Source: Sequoia sempervirens (taxonomy: Eukaryota; Streptophyta; Pinopsida; Cupressales; Cupressaceae). From it: a stretch of 64,000 nt of DNA. Where the stretch lies: contig VDFB02000001.1 in NCBI GenBank assembly GCA_007258455.2, positions 10,419,755 through 10,483,754 on the forward strand. Direction: 5' to 3'. Position 1 is the stretch's first letter; every line of letters begins with the position of its first letter. Of this stretch, positions 46,519 through 59,388 are shown in pieces. Both the position numbers and the translations under genes were made by a program. Under the pieces are notes generated by a model. It was not told where the DNA came from, did no database searches, and worked only from the letters and a program-made list of their open reading frames with translations.

Positions 46519-46955
46519 TATTTCTCATATTAGATGGCACATTGCATATAAAGGAGGAAATATTCTAGTTGGGTTATTGTTGATTGCGTTGAAAGAGAGA
46601 GCTTCATATATGGGACACAATCAACACTCTCCTTGGATTCTACATGTTACAACTTGCTCCAGGAATATTTCTCATGTTGTAGAAGGTTTTGAGAGATGAA
46701 AGGGGCATGTGCTCACATTGAAGGGCTTCAAGCATGCGTTTCCATCATTGCAGAAGTCTTTTGGAGAAGTTTCTTTCTTGCAGTCATTTCTCTGCAATAT
46801 TGTAACTCAGATTTTTAGTCTTGTGACTGGAAATAACAATTGTAATACTCTATTTGTAAGTCGTAACTAGAATACCTTTCTTTTATTAATAAAATTCACT
46901 AATCTTTCCTTCTTAATGGTTGTCTTATTGTATGCAATTGATGATTGTTGTGTAT
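46519..46955 (+). other. Second cargo segment ('X') next to the aspartic proteinase in B
   Basis: 46570-46725 is homologous to 5410-5565 in CACTA A (shared words GGGACA, CAACACTCTCCT and GATTCTACA with GTTACAACT). The open frame around LKERASYMGHNQHSPW is short and unrecognised. The rest is non-coding. Confidence 0.5.
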
Positions 46956-47474
46956 TTCTATGTTTTATGCTTAAATACTCAAATATTAGTCAATTAAAAT
47001 GACTAAATATACTACTAATTGACATCAATTAATAATTAAATGGACTAAATATACTACCAATTAACAAAAATTAGTTAACAGTGAATAAATATGACTAGAT
47101 ATATGACTAGTGAAATCAGTGAATAAAAATGACTAAATAAGTGCCAGTTAAATATATCAGTGAATAAAAAATGACTAAAAAGTGACCGGATTATAGCAAT
47201 CAATGACTAAATCAATGACTAAATATATCAGTGGAAAAAAAGTGACTAAATAAGTGCCAGATCACAACAATGAATGACTAAATCAACAACTAAATATACT
47301 ACCAAATCGATCAATCAAAACAACCAATAAATGACTAAAAATGGTTTAGTCATCAATTTGGTCGCGTTATATATGACTGGAAATAAACTACTAATGGTCA
47401 CGTGACCAATTGTAGTCATTTATAAGCAGTTTTTATAGTTTTTTCAATAGTTTATTGTTGTTTTTGTACTAGTG
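46956..47474 (-). repeat. CACTA B right terminus and subterminal repeats
   Basis: At least ten GACTAAATA-type motifs in about 400 bases lead into GTTGTTTTTGTACTAGTG. Matches the left end of CACTA A (2953-3291) in inverted orientation. Confidence 0.82.
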
Positions 47475-47690
47475 TCAAGTATCATTTATTTAGATTTTTA
47501 CATATTTAGATTTTGGTTGATTACTTGGACATCCTGACACCTATAATGGTTCAATCCTTTTGTGAAGGATTCATTTGTAGCATACATCATTTTTGGGGGG
47601 TTTTATTGCTGTTGAAGGTTAATGTCTTTGTAATTTTAGATATTTATCATAGTTCATTATGGGTTTTTAATTTAATCATTCTCCAAATAT

Positions 47691-48258
47691 GTCCAAAAGG
47701 GGAAACTATGAACAATGGAGAAATGGAATTATAAAACATCTATGTTGGCTTCATATGTTGGAACATTTGTATGGTCTTGTTCTCCCTCTTGGTACTAATA
47801 ATAAGACATTTTCTTGGAATTTCAAAAAGGATCAATGTCTTAGGAGTTATTTCTATAAATGTTGATGGTGATTTTTTGATGCTATTGTTCATTTTGAGTG
47901 TCCTCGTGCTATTTGGACTAAAATTTGGGATATATATGGAGATCCTAATAATCAACCATTCCTAGACGTCCTTGTTTCAAAATGTCTTGTGCCTCTTCAT
48001 TTTTCAAAAATGATACCCTATTACTATGATACTATCTAGGAGTTTGATTATTTGGATTACTTTGAATCCTCAGAAGATAAGGATGATGGGGTTTCTTCTG
48101 ATGCTCCTTCTTCTCCATCAAAGATGGTTGTTGATCCTTCACCTTCATTGATTCCTTATGTAGATTCATTGATTGAGGTTCCCATCATTCATGTTCAACA
48201 AGACCATTCATCTTCTATTGGTGATCCATTGAGAAATTCTAGTGATTCATTCCAATAA
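47691..48258 (+). pseudogene. gag: Element E gag-like protein
   Basis: One frame from SKRGNYEQWRNGIIKHL through GLVLPLGTNNKTFSWNF and KKDQC to CPRAIWTKIWDIYGDP has the shape of Copia gag (NYxxWxxxI start, FxKKDxC centre, AxxIWxxIxxxYG). It ends in an acidic serine-rich tail (YFESSEDKDDGVSSDAPSSP). Two TGA near 47862 and a TAG near 48040 interrupt it. No zinc knuckle is visible. 48259-49029, up to the polypurine tract TTAAGGGGT, has no recognisable pol. Confidence 0.6.
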
Positions 48259-49029
48259 GTATCTAATTATCTTATTTATTGAGATTATTATTTCTCAGAC
48301 ATTACATCTTTGTTTGTGGAATCTTAGATTTTAGATTTGGAAGACATATTTGAGGGGCCATCTCTCCTCCTTGATGATATTCATTTCCCTACTATTGTCA
48401 AACCATATTTATCTTTGCATCTTGTTCAACACCAGTTTCCATATAGTCCCGATTTGTCACCTTCTTTTTTGATTGGGCATGTACTTGGTTTGATTGTGGC
48501 ATGTACTTGATTTGATTGTGGCATCTTCATCTTCAGTGGACAAGGATACACATGAGAAAATTTCAAATATATCATCAAACATGTTTATACTTATTTCTTT
48601 TAATTCCTATCTAGAATGGGAAGCATTCTTGCATTTGTAATTGGTTTTGTTTCTTCTGAAAGGGAGACAAGTTGTTTGTTGACATTGGATCATGTTTTGT
48701 CTTCAAGAACTCACCATTTAAATGTTGGATATTATACATTGTAGGGGTTTTGCATAGTCTTTCTTTCTCTTATGGGGGGTTCATTGATTGCATATTCATG
48801 ATGGATGTAGTCCTTGAGGGGTATCATTTATTCCTCCATCTTTCAACACAATTTGATTATTTCTTTTCTCTCTTTTGGAGAGGAGGTTTTTGCTGTGTGG
48901 TTTTTCTCTTTTTCTCCATTTTATGAGAGATTTCATTTGTACATGGGTACCTAAAATAGCCTCATAGCTGAAACCCATCTTTGCATCATTGCATAATAAT
49001 TGCTTCTCCCTAAGTTACACTTAAGGGGT

Positions 49030-49415
49030 TGTTGGTGTAAATAGGTATTTTACCTAGTAACTAGTTCATTAGTGAGTCCTATTTACATGTTAACTCCACT
49101 TAGGTCATAGGCATATTTCTACAAGTCTTAGTTGTCTAGATAAGATCTTATCCAATATTTTTTTAATTTTTATTTAATTATAATGTCCTAGGTCATTTAA
49201 TAATGAAACAAATCATTTAATGTTTTTCATTAGGCAGTTCATCACACCTTGTCTATATAAGCAAGGTCATTTTACACTTTTGTAACATACCTCATCATCA
49301 TATTCAAGATAGAGCTTAATATCAAGCAATCACATTTCTTGCATAATCTCTTGTGGAAGGTTTTCATTGTTATTGCAAATGGTCTTGGGTATTGAGCTAA
49401 TCTTCAACTCCTAAA
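49030..49415 (+). repeat. Element E 3' LTR
   Basis: 386 bases, TGTTGGTGTAAATAGG...CTTCAACTCCTAAA, preceded by TTAAGGGGT as polypurine tract and followed by the target duplication TCATG. Confidence 0.88.
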
Positions 49416-49472
49416 TCATGAAGATTAAATCAAGGACAATTTCTAGATAAAATTGTAAGCTCTAATATCAAT
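49416..49472 (-). promoter_or_regulatory. Copia F leader and primer-binding site
   Basis: Minus strand reads ATTGATATTAGAGC (initiator-Met-tRNA-type PBS with two changes) directly after an LTR ending TTTTATCTACA. The leader then continues through the TCATG duplication to gag at 36414. Confidence 0.72.
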
Positions 49473-50425
49473 TGTAGATAAAATTAACAATACACAAATA
49501 TCATATGAAAGGAAAAATAATAAACACACATGTTTACATGGAAAAACTCAGTAATATACCAAGAAAAAACCATAGTCCCAAAGAACTCTCAATTATATAG
49601 TCTCGAGAATATTTTCTTAGTTACAGTTCAACATATAATTCAACTCATAAAAAAAATGATGACTCCTATAAGCATCTAAGTTGTTGAATCCTCCTTGAAG
49701 AATACTTTCCAAAAAGAGAAAGTGGGTCGATCAACTACATGATGCACACGGCATATGGAAAAACAAAACTACTTGATTAATTTTCGATAAACAAAATTGA
49801 CTTCACATACCAACTTTTTTGTCATGTTTTTGAAAGTGTGTAGATCTCTAAAGCCTAGCTTGGTTGTGCATTCCAAAAGATATGGTCTTCAATGATATCT
49901 TCATTAAAGTGTCACATTACAATTACAATCATTGCATCTTTTGTATAAAATCAATAGATTTGTTTCCGAACTAGATATATGAACTTTTTGTGTGATGCTC
50001 CACCTCACCATCATCCCAACACATCTAAAGAATTTTTTTACAATATATTATCTATTTTAATAAGGTGAACAATCTTGATTGTTCAAGTTAATACATAGAA
50101 TATACAAAGGTGACTACCTGAATATAGGTACATACTATGTAGTAGGTATGGTTTGTGTCAAGGTAAAAATTTATTTCCTATGGTAATATCTATTGCAACA
50201 ATACAAGGAAGCCCCCCTTGGTTTAACAAAGCCATAAGCGAAGGAGGTTTTACCCACATCGAAAATTGGTTCATTGTTTCCCAACCTAATTATAAGCTCA
50301 TAATTTTTTTCCTAAGTTTGACACCCTCTAGCACCTAAGAAAAGATCCGGCCTTAAGGATTTGGGACCCACAACTCTAAGCACCAACACACATTTTCCCC
50401 TCCCCATCCCTCCCCCCTGGCTGCC
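49473..50425 (-). repeat. Copia F 5' LTR (outer border not determined)
   Basis: The inner border is clear from the PBS. I cannot place the outer border: no second LTR survives in the window and no target duplication can be checked. There is no gene in the stretch. Sequence from about 50340 on is GC-richer and may already be flank. Confidence 0.45.
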
Positions 50426-50429
50426 CCCT

Positions 50430-50665
50430 ACAAAAATTAAACAATATTTTGATGGAAAGGGCTAGGAGTATGCTCAATGGATTAAGTTTGTAATAAAATT
50501 TTTGGGCAAAGATAATTGCCAGAACTTGTTATTTGGTTAATAAGTCTCTTACATCAGCTCTTGTTGAGAAGAAAACTATGGAGGTTTTGTTAAAGAAAAG
50601 CCTTCATTGGGACATCTTCACGTATTTGGTTGCAAGACATAAGTGATAACACAATAATATGTCTC
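50430..50665 (+). pseudogene. Copia I integrase fragment
   Basis: Plus strand NNILMERARSMLNGLSL, FWAKIIARTCYLVNKSLTSA, LVEKKTMEVLLK and, in a shifted frame, SLGHLHVFGCKT. This is the segment just after the catalytic Glu of Copia integrase; compare LMEKARSMLSGAGL in Copia J at 63163. It breaks off near 50650 and the following part resumes at about 56400. Confidence 0.8.
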
Positions 50666-50669
50666 ATTT

Positions 50670-52635
50670 TTGGCTTAAGTGGGATGCTCCAAATCAATGT
50701 ATTTAAATTTGTGTCAATTAGAGGGAACAAATGGTAAAGACTTTAAAGACAATATAGCTAATGAGTTGTGATATTTTCTATGTAGATTTAAGCTATGATT
50801 TAAACAAATAAGTAATTGTTTCTACTTTTTATTTATTTTTTAATCAATTTATATTTCTTTTAATTGTATTGAGTGGCATTATTTCATAATATATATTTTT
50901 CACTACAAATAAAAATAAATCAATATTTTTTAAGAACCAAATCATTAAATCCAATGTCTAATGCATAGATATTTTTTGTAATATTTTATATAAATAGCTT
51001 ACTTATTGTTCATTTTAAATTGGTATTATAAAAAAAATATATTTATATTATTTTATAACAAACTTCTCTTAGCATTTAAAAATCAAAATTATTATTATTA
51101 TTATTTTAATTGAAATAAGGACATCTATGTGGAGTGTAGTGTGTTTTAAAGATTTTTTAATCTATATTTGTTATTTTTCCTAGTTTCTTGAATAGCAGGA
51201 CCAAGTTCCAAGTTTTTTGTAACAAACTTACATTTAAATATAAAATTAAAAATATATAATATTAAAGAAAACATAATACATAGTATATTTTTTGTAAAGT
51301 TAATACTAAGGGCTGCATACTTACAAAATAACATTTTCAAATCATTTCTTTTGATCTTCCAAAAGATCAAGCAAAATTTTGTTTTTGTCAGCATTTTGAT
51401 AGGTGGGGAGAAGACTTCATTGTGAGTTTGATCAAAACTTGGGAGGGTTCTATCCAAAGGGATTTGATTTAACCCCCTTCAAGCAAACATCCTTAAATGG
51501 AATCTCTTTAGGCGTAAATCATTTTTTCTTAAAAGTGTCATTTAAGGAAAAAATCAAGATGTCTCACAAGTGGGAAACTATATTGTGTGATCACTCACAT
51601 ATGCACATCTGCCTAGGGAGACACATTCTAAGTTGAAGAACAAAGATATTAAATGTACTCATTGACTATTACATTGGTGCGTGTTAGCAAACATATTCGT
51701 TATTGAGATGTTTTGCTAAATGTTAACATGACTCACCTAATGAGTAGCAACAAATGTTTGTAATAGTTGAAGAATTATCATTGAATTGGTGATTTTTCTT
51801 TGCATTTTAGAAGGTAAGCTCTCTTGTATGATGGGGGGTTTTATGATTTTTTATACTTTGAAACAAAAGTACAAAGTAAAAAGAAATAAGAAACATAAAA
51901 GAAAGATGGAGAAACCCTACATAGGCTCACACAAGACAATATGCAAGATTCCTCATACATATGATAAATGAGGAAAAGAAGAAATAAATATGCAACAAAT
52001 AAAGACACAAAGTTCTTTGATTTATGCAATAAATCCATAAAATTAGTTTTTAGAAATCTTAAATGTATGAGTCATATACTATAATTTGTGATTGTAAAGA
52101 AAACATGATAGTACTTAACATAAGACTAAATACAATCACAAGTAAAATTTTGACACAAAGTTAAACCTCACACTTAATTGGTTTTCATAATAGAAAGTAC
52201 AAAGTCTTTCATATACAAACTTCAAAAAAATTACCCAAGATTTAATAAAAACATATGATAGTTTGCATCTATAATATGTACGAAAAAATATCAAAAACTA
52301 ATTGCAAATTAAACATAAGAAAAATCTATTATAAAAAAGAAAAAGAAAGAAAGAAAACAAACAACACAAAATTTGAAAACAAAAAACCCTCTGTTCACCT
52401 TTTTTATAACCTTTGTGTTGGAGAGCCAAAAGTCCCTCTTTGGTTTCAATTTTTAGAAATATATATAAGAACCCATTGATTTCTCTCCTCCAACAGCTCC
52501 ACCTTTCCATTTTAAAGTTTTTTTAAGAAGTTTTTTTGATCTGCTATATTTCATTCCCTTGAGTAGAAATTTGATTCATTAAAATACTTTATTACAAACA
52601 TTACAATGTAACTTTAATAATAAAATAAATTTCTA
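50670..52635. other. AT-rich stretch with no recognised gene
   Basis: Very AT-rich with poly-A and poly-T tracts and an (ATT)n microsatellite at 51089-51106. ORFs at 51146-51457 and 52255-52510 are low-complexity by-products. Probably part of whatever inserted into Copia I; I see no termini. Confidence 0.5.
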
Positions 52636-52639
52636 CCTG

Positions 52640-53600
52640 CAATTTGACGTTCATTTGAACGTTGTGGGCTTCTATAAGGACGCCTCTTTTGCTGATGATG
52701 TTTTCCACAGCATTTTCAGGAATTGGTTCTTTGTAATCCACCAATCTAAAGCTCCATTATCTCAACAAAGCCAGCAATCATATATTCCATGAGCTCACGT
52801 TTCTTGGATTCATTTTATCCAATTGTTCATATGCCTTTTTACACTTAAATTTCTATCGACACATTTTGTCAAACAAATTGCACACCTCAACCCTAGTTAC
52901 ACATTTCGTCGAGTTATTTTGTCAAAATTCATGTTCCTAGCTTCAGTGGCTGCAACTACTGTATTGGGTAAAATTCCTCTTTAAATTATGCTTTGATGGC
53001 TGCCCATGCCCTGCTCTAAAGCTTCCATTTTGGCATAGGTAGGGAGGTTGTTCGTCAATTTGGCTTTAAACCTACTAATTACATTTGCTAGAAGAAATTT
53101 TCGACATATTCCATTTTGTATGTATCCGGTACTCAGTGAGATCACATTTCTTTTTGGCAATCAGTGAAACAGTTGTCCACCATGCTTATAGATGCACATT
53201 CAGCAAGACATTTTATCGAACAAATTGAATGCACTTCTGTGGCTGCATATTACTTTTGACATTTTGTCAAATAGTTGGCGCAATCATATCTGCAGCTGCA
53301 TTAACAACATTTAACATATCATTCTTTAAAGATGTTCAAAGATTGAAGAATTTGGCTTTATTGCTGCCAATTGCACCTTAATTTTTTTTTAGTCCTTTTC
53401 AACAAATCTATTTGGCGCATATCCTACAATAAATGCAAGTGCTGAAGCAGCATCTCTTTGATGTGTTTTATATTAAACATTTCGATGCCACTGCTGGGCA
53501 ACTACGAAATCCTTTTCAAGTTATGCTTTGATGGACATTCATACCCTCTGTGAAAACTGCCATTTTGTTAAGGTTGTAGGATGCTGATGAATGTGAACCA
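52640..53600 (-). pseudogene. PPR-protein pseudogene, several decayed repeats
   Basis: Minus strand, in shifting frames: AVFTEGMNVHQSIT, LPKRNVISLSTGYIQNGI, AKMEALEQGMGSHQSII with RGILPNTVVAATEARNMNF, then YEQLDKMNPRNVSSWNI and MIAGFVE. These are the alternating signatures of plant PPR repeats (LFxxMPxRNVxSWxxMIAGY and ALxxGxxxHxxIIxxG). Stops and frameshifts occur every few dozen codons. It is longer and less scrambled than the CACTA pieces and may be the remnant of one gene. Confidence 0.75.
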
Positions 53601-54327
53601 ATCAGGTTGGAGACTTGTTTGTTGCATTGAGAACATAAGTTTCTTTGATATTAATCATCATCAGGAGCTAAATTCATATCCTCATGCCCTGTTCAAACGG
53701 ATTGCTCATCCCCTGAAGCTCCTTTTCAAATCCATTTAAATAACCCAAATACCATAGAAGGTTATGGAAATTATACACTGATGACGAAAACAGGGTTGAG
53801 TTTCAGAACACTCAAATCCTTCAATCCTAGCTAGTACACGTCAATCAATGGAACAAGGAGAGAGATTTTAGTCAACAAAGCTTGCACTCGAATATGATTG
53901 ATCTGCACTGGTTTGCAATGAATTCAAATAAGTATAATATTTGGGAATTTGATGTATAATACTATGACAATTCCATCTTGTATATATCTTGCAATAGTAG
54001 AGTGCAATCTATTAGACTCTGTGAGAAGATCCCTTGGGTTTCTCGGAACTATATAGATCACATTTTTTCTACTAGTGCAACATAACCAACAGCAGCATGA
54101 AACTTCCTCCTTGCAGATATATTAGTGTAATCACTAGCAGCAGCTTTCCAAGTCCCTATACTAGTGAGGCTCAAAATCATCATCCATGAGAATATTGTCG
54201 ACTGGCTACCGAAGTGTAAGATTGAATATAAATATGGTGCAAATGTGTAGGTGCTTCAGTAATTTCCAAGGTAATCTGAAATTGACTGTTCCAAGACAAG
54301 GGTGAGTGCTTTAGATGCTTTCCATGC
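53601..54327. other. Unassigned spacer
   Basis: No gene, repeat or terminus recognised; it may continue the PPR pseudogene leader. Confidence 0.4.
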
Positions 54328-54343
54328 AAATAATGGTAAAGAT

Positions 54344-54518
54344 TTTTTTTTTTTACTGTAGGAATCGGGTAGCCCCCTTATAAACTGTAGTGTGTCTAGT
54401 AAACTTTTCTCATGTGACGCGACACGACCTCCGGTATATGGGGACGGGGAGAGACTAGACCTCGTGACCTCTTGCCTGCAATAGTATGCTTTAGCCAATT
54501 GAACTAGGCCCCCTGCCC
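54344..54518 (-). mobile_element. tRNA-derived SINE with 16-bp target duplications
   Basis: Read on the minus strand it starts GGGCAGGGGGCCTAGTTCAA. TAGTTCAATTGGCTAAAGC resembles the tRNA box A and GAGGTCTAGTCTC the box B, about 35 bases apart, as in RNA polymerase III promoters. A tRNA-unrelated body follows (CATATACCGGAGGTCGTGTC) and then a run of about 11 A. The flanks AAATAATGGTAAAGAT (54328-54343) and AAATAATGTGAAAGAT (54519-54534) are a target duplication with two mismatches. Total length is about 175 bases. I do not assign a named family. Confidence 0.85.
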
Positions 54519-54534
54519 AAATAATGTGAAAGAT

Positions 54535-56395
54535 TTATATAAAGGATGAAATTTGATAAATGAGTTGCATAATTGATGATCAATAATATCCTTGTAGTGC
54601 AATGAGATTAAGATGTCAAATATTGCCAAGATGACAATCTCTTGAGTAAATTCCTTTCAGACTTTAAGTTTGCCTAGCATTTCTTATTTCTTTATTGTAA
54701 TAATTAATCCTCAATCAAAAGATGTTTGATGTCTAGTCACAGTCTTCATACTTTGATGATAAACTTTTGTATTTATAACTATAGTAGATACAATGGTAAT
54801 GATTGAAGACATACTTAATAGCCTTATTCTATTAGCTTTAAGAGAACTTGAGGAAAAAGATAAATTTGATGCAGGGCCCTCACAAATTGTGTCCCAATGA
54901 GGGCTATATGATTCTACATTTGCAAACTGCTCAAGTGCAAAGGTACATTTTTTTAGTGCCTAAGCATATTTTATAATCTCCTCTAGCTTTCTCATTAGTT
55001 TACTTTCGCTCAAACCCAAAAATACCAAATTGCAACAATCTCCACTCCAATCTCTTTGGCTAGATTATATAGAAGCTAAATAAATAACACTAACCATTAA
55101 GAACCTAGACATAAAAGACTTTTACGTTATGAATGAAAAGTTGGCAAGGTTGTTGAGTTTGGGTTCATGCTTGTAAAATACATTTGTTTAAAAATTTGCA
55201 AGGCCTTCTCAACAAGCCCTTTTTAAACATATACTATAATAAACATAACTCATGAGCCCACACTTAGACGACATATCAAATGCCTTTTGCTATTGGTGAA
55301 ACATTCAACTATGTTAGCAAGCATGGTTGACAAAACAATTGTTATTGATACTAAGTATCTTTGTATTGCAACTACAACAGAAGCTACTCCAAACTTGAAT
55401 ATAAAAGCATTGCATCCTCTTATCAATACAAAAGCCAATATTGAAGAGACTCCACTGATATGACATAGTGGATAAGTGTGAAGATAAATATCATTGTCAT
55501 ACTTCTAAAAGAAAAGTATGCATTAGATGGTTCAGTTACCGAAAGCATTCCATAGAGTTCCCATTCTTTCATTACCAAACCAAAATTCACTTTCAATACA
55601 ATAGAAGTTTCATTACAATTTCCACTAGAATGATATGGAGTAAATATGGTTTCTAGAGGGACATCAAACAAAAAGAGGAGTCCATAAACAAACAGTCTCT
55701 TTTCGCACAAATCCAAAATGAATTATTGTGGACATTGTATTTTAGCTCATGTATAATTGAAAATGCTTGTGTATTTCCTTAATTTTGCAAATATAAGTTA
55801 TGACATTAGCATGCATTAATCTTTGTGTGGAACTTATTTACAATGTTTGGCGTATCGTAATTATCCCATTTTATGAGAAAGAATTGAGAACATTATAGTT
55901 TTTCTCCAAAATACATATTACTCTAGAGGTAGTGTCAACCAATACACCATTTGGTCCCATAACTTGCATATTTGTTGCTCACCCTCAACATCTCTATTTT
56001 TCTTATATAGGTCTCCAATTATAACACTATAAGTAAATGCATGGGAGAGGACTTTCATAAATACATTTTCTTAAACACTTTGTCTCAATCTTCAACTTTT
56101 CAACTTCTCAAAAACCATGGATTGATGTGGCACATGTAACTTGATTCAAAACACATTCATTATCCCCATTGTCAAAATAACCATCATTGAATTTCCATTG
56201 TGTACAAAAGCAATTATTTTTATTTATTTTTATAATTCATAGTAAATGGAACATAAACCCCCTTCCTTATTAGCTTTTATATTTTGCATTTTACATACTT
56301 ATAACTAGATAGTTGTAACTATTTGACACACAACTTTTATAGCTGTACTCCAACCATTTTTTGATACTTTGAGATGGCTAAGACTCTTACAAATG
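54535..56395. other. Unassigned stretch
   Basis: No recognised gene. On the plus strand about 55315-55450 a frame reads MVDKTIVIDTKYLCIATTTE and ATPNLNIKALHPL and may be an exon remnant, family unknown. The overlapping minus-strand ORF at 55423-55716 has no support. Confidence 0.4.
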
Positions 56396-56399
56396 AATT

Positions 56400-56524
56400 A
56401 GAGTACTATTATGATAATTTGGTGGTCTTGAAAGTTAAAAAGTTGCATGGTTAAAATCAAGGATAATTGTGTGGAATGTACAACCTTTGGGATCCTATGA
56501 GAAAAAAGTTTTGTACACCAAAAG
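56400..56524 (+). pseudogene. Copia I integrase C-terminal piece
   Basis: In shifting frames LCGMYNLWDPMRKK and KVLYTK match the GYxLWDPxxRKVxYSRDV motif at the end of Copia integrase. The sequence continues on the far side of element H as KGVIVIDVKLSF. Confidence 0.7.
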
Positions 56525-57299
56525 TATTAGGAATATGGAGTCATAGAAGCCAAACACTAGAATTTTCTACTCCATCTAATATTGTTTGTCTCACTTTTAT
56601 GATATAGATTACAATCATATATATAGGATTTTTCATATCCTATATTAAAGGAGTGTTGTTATACCTCCTATAACAACTCCCTTTACATAGACAAGTTGTT
56701 CTAACAACTCATAAACAAATAAACAAAACTCAACAAATAATTATGTTCACATATGTAATAGCCACATGAGTTGTGTTAACAAGTCACATTATTAACTTAT
56801 GTGAACACTAACAATGAATTTTCCAACATTCTCCCCCTTAGTGTGAACATGGTAAAAATTCACACTTTCAACTATAGTATGTCCAACTCTTGTGGCTTAT
56901 GATCTTGATTCAAATGAAAGGCACCTCTCATCAACCTTTCATGGTTTTCACATAGGTTTACCACAAACATGGACATGAATAGGACCACATTCCTCTGTTC
57001 ACCTCATATGGTTTTTGGGATTACCACTAATCTTTTCAAGATCCATGAACTACATCACACTAGTGCTTTTGTTCATTATAATATTTTACACTAGGAGGTT
57101 ACGTAATGAAATAACACACATATGACTAGAAATAACAATTGTTGTTGATTGTGCCACTCAATCTCCAACAACATAGGAAATTCTCATTGGTACTAAAGAT
57201 GGAATATTGATGTTATATCCCCCCCATGATGTAAAATTTTGAATTTTTATAAACATAGAAAATTGAAGCACACATCATAAAAAAAATGCCACCAAAGCT

Positions 57300-58105
57300 G
57301 ATAAGTGGCCCCCTCATTGGTGACTGACAAGAGGACGCTAAGTGTCCTTTCTCCTTTGCCTCTTGCCTCCAAGCTTGAAATTATTGAAAACACATATTAT
57401 TCATCACTAGGACATGATAACTCTTCACCATTGGCATAATCTTTCCAGTCATTTTCTTCAGCCAAGGAAACCTGTTGATCTAGTTTGTCATCTTGTAGAT
57501 CTTGTGCCCTCTTCTTACAATTCAATATTAAATATGTCCTTTATTACAATAGAATCATTTTATTTTCCCTTTTGAAGGGAAATACTTGAATTTGTACTTT
57601 GCCTTTCTTGAAAGTGAACTTGCTTTGTTATGTACTTATAAGACTTCTTCAAATTATGAGTCTTCATTATGGTCAAGTAGAGTAGATATTACTCCTTCAA
57701 GACTAATGTTTACCTTGTTTAATGTAAACACCCTACCAGACATATGCCTAGGAAAACTATTCAAAAGTATTTCTCTGACATCATCATCCTTTACTTAATT
57801 GTCGTCTTGGTACTTTCCGCTTCAGATATGAAGAGCTTATTTAATGACTTCTGAATTTCCTTTGCAAACTTCATAAAATTCACATGGTGTAAGTATGTTT
57901 TTGACAAGCCCATGCCAATGGTTCCTAAAGCTTTTTGATTTTTGATATTCCACTTTGCAAGTTCATTTGCATCAGCTGGTATGACTGAGTTTGGTTTGAC
58001 AACATCCCAAAGATCTTTTTCAATCAAGTGTAACTACATCTGTACTTGCCATGTGTGGAAGTCTTGAACTTCAAATTTCTCTACGAAACTTAATTTATCC
58101 ATGAC
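57300..58105 (-). pseudogene. gag: Element H gag
   Basis: Minus strand. MDKLSFVEKFEVQDFHTWQV, then a TAG, then LIEKDLWDVVKPNSVIPAD, LAKWNIKNQKALGTIGMGL and NKLFISEAES. This is the UBN2-type Copia gag helix bundle with its LIxKDLWxVV and DxKALxxI motifs. After a frame change ILLNSFPRHMSGRVFTLN and GVISTLLDHNEDS follow. No zinc knuckle is certain downstream. Confidence 0.75.
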
Positions 58106-58139
58106 AATGCCCACGAAACGCTTGAAATACTGCTTCCCG

Positions 58140-59090
58140 CAGTGGTCTCTGCTCGAATACTTAACCCCTCTAATCAAAATAACTGATTGAAAATTAAATC
58201 TCTCACCACATTACACAACTTGAATCACTTCGTTGAATGAAATGATGAGCCACCAGTTTTAAAGATATTTCTTTCTCAGCTTCCTCTCTCATTCACACTC
58301 CTCGTCATTCTCTTTCCAATCCAACTAGCATCAGAAACAAACTCTACAATAGTTTATTTCCATGAGAAAAAACGAAGCATTACATGAATTGTAGAAGGAA
58401 ACAAACCTCATACCACTTTTCACTTTGGTATTATCCCCATCTCTCATACCGTAGGTCGCACAACAATCAGAACCCTTATAATTCTATTGGCACAAATGAT
58501 ATGATTACTGCCTAGAGTAGAAGTAAGAGTAGAGTAGAGAGAACATATTCTGTGAGGGATGTTTATTTCCTTCTACGCCTGCAGATCTATAGCTGATTGA
58601 GGGCCGACTCAAATCCTCCACCTACACGTGCTTGCTACTTACTGTGATTCCTTTGTTGTAGGTGCAACACATGTAAGGAAAATAGTCCCGTGATTCCTCA
58701 AGTGTAGATCAACCTTCAACGGCACGCCAAGTACAGATTGGAATCGACCTTTGTTGCTCTATATAAGCGGATTAGAGTCGATGCTTTCCACGCCAAGGGA
58801 AAAGACCGCACATGGAGATTGAACACCAAGGAAGGGGATGAAGATAGACTTGCATTAGCACTGGATCAGACACAAATCTGCATGTAGATTTCCAAGTCTG
58901 GAGGTTCGTGTGTCCTAGTATGTTGGCAAGAAGACAAAGTCCAAGAGTGCGATGACAGATTGGGGAAGTTGGTCGAGTCACAACTTAGAATATTTCTCTC
59001 CAAGTCTGCCGCCAAATCTGAAAGAATCGGACGGCCTCATCCGCATTTTTCTCTTCCACACAATCCACTTCATAGGATATGCTTATAGTG
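58140..59090 (-). other. Element H leader between PBS and gag
   Basis: No ORF of note; short minus-strand ORFs at 58772-59209 have no recognisable content. A leader of nearly 1 kb is long for a Copia element of this size. Confidence 0.45.
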
Positions 59091-59388
59091 CTCTGATACC
59101 ATATTAGGAATATGGCAGTCATAGAAGCCAAACACGAGAATTTTCTGCTCCATATAACGCTTGTCTCACTCATATGATACCGATTACAATCATATAAAGG
59201 GTTTTTCATATCTTATAGTGAAGGAGTGTTGTTATACTTCTTATAAAAACTCTTTATATAGACGAGTTATTTTAACAAATCAACAAATAAACAAATCTCA
59301 ACAAATAATTATGTTCATATATGTAATAGCGATGTGAGTTGTTTCACATTATTAACGTATGTTAACATTAACAATGAATTTTCCAACA

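Larger units (their letters stand above)
56525..59388 (-). mobile_element. Copia-type element H, non-autonomous, in Copia I
   Basis: Minus strand. 5' LTR 59103-59388, PBS TGGTATCAGAGC at 59091-59102, gag, polypurine tract (CACTAAGGGGGAGAA) at about 56830-56846, 3' LTR 56525-56829. The LTRs are about 290-305 bases, close to identical in order, with TGTTGGAAAATTCATTG at the 5' side. The flanks are AAAGT/AAAGG, a near-match duplication, and the host Copia I frame continues across. The interior is 2.25 kb with no pol. Confidence 0.82.

Noticed and set aside
54440..54518. A functional tRNA gene
   Set aside because: Box A and box B resemblance is real, but the cloverleaf stems do not pair well, and the body, A-tail and target duplications identify a SINE.
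55423..55716. 97-aa minus-strand ORF
   Set aside because: Hydrophobic AT-rich composition without any motif; the opposite strand looks slightly more exon-like.
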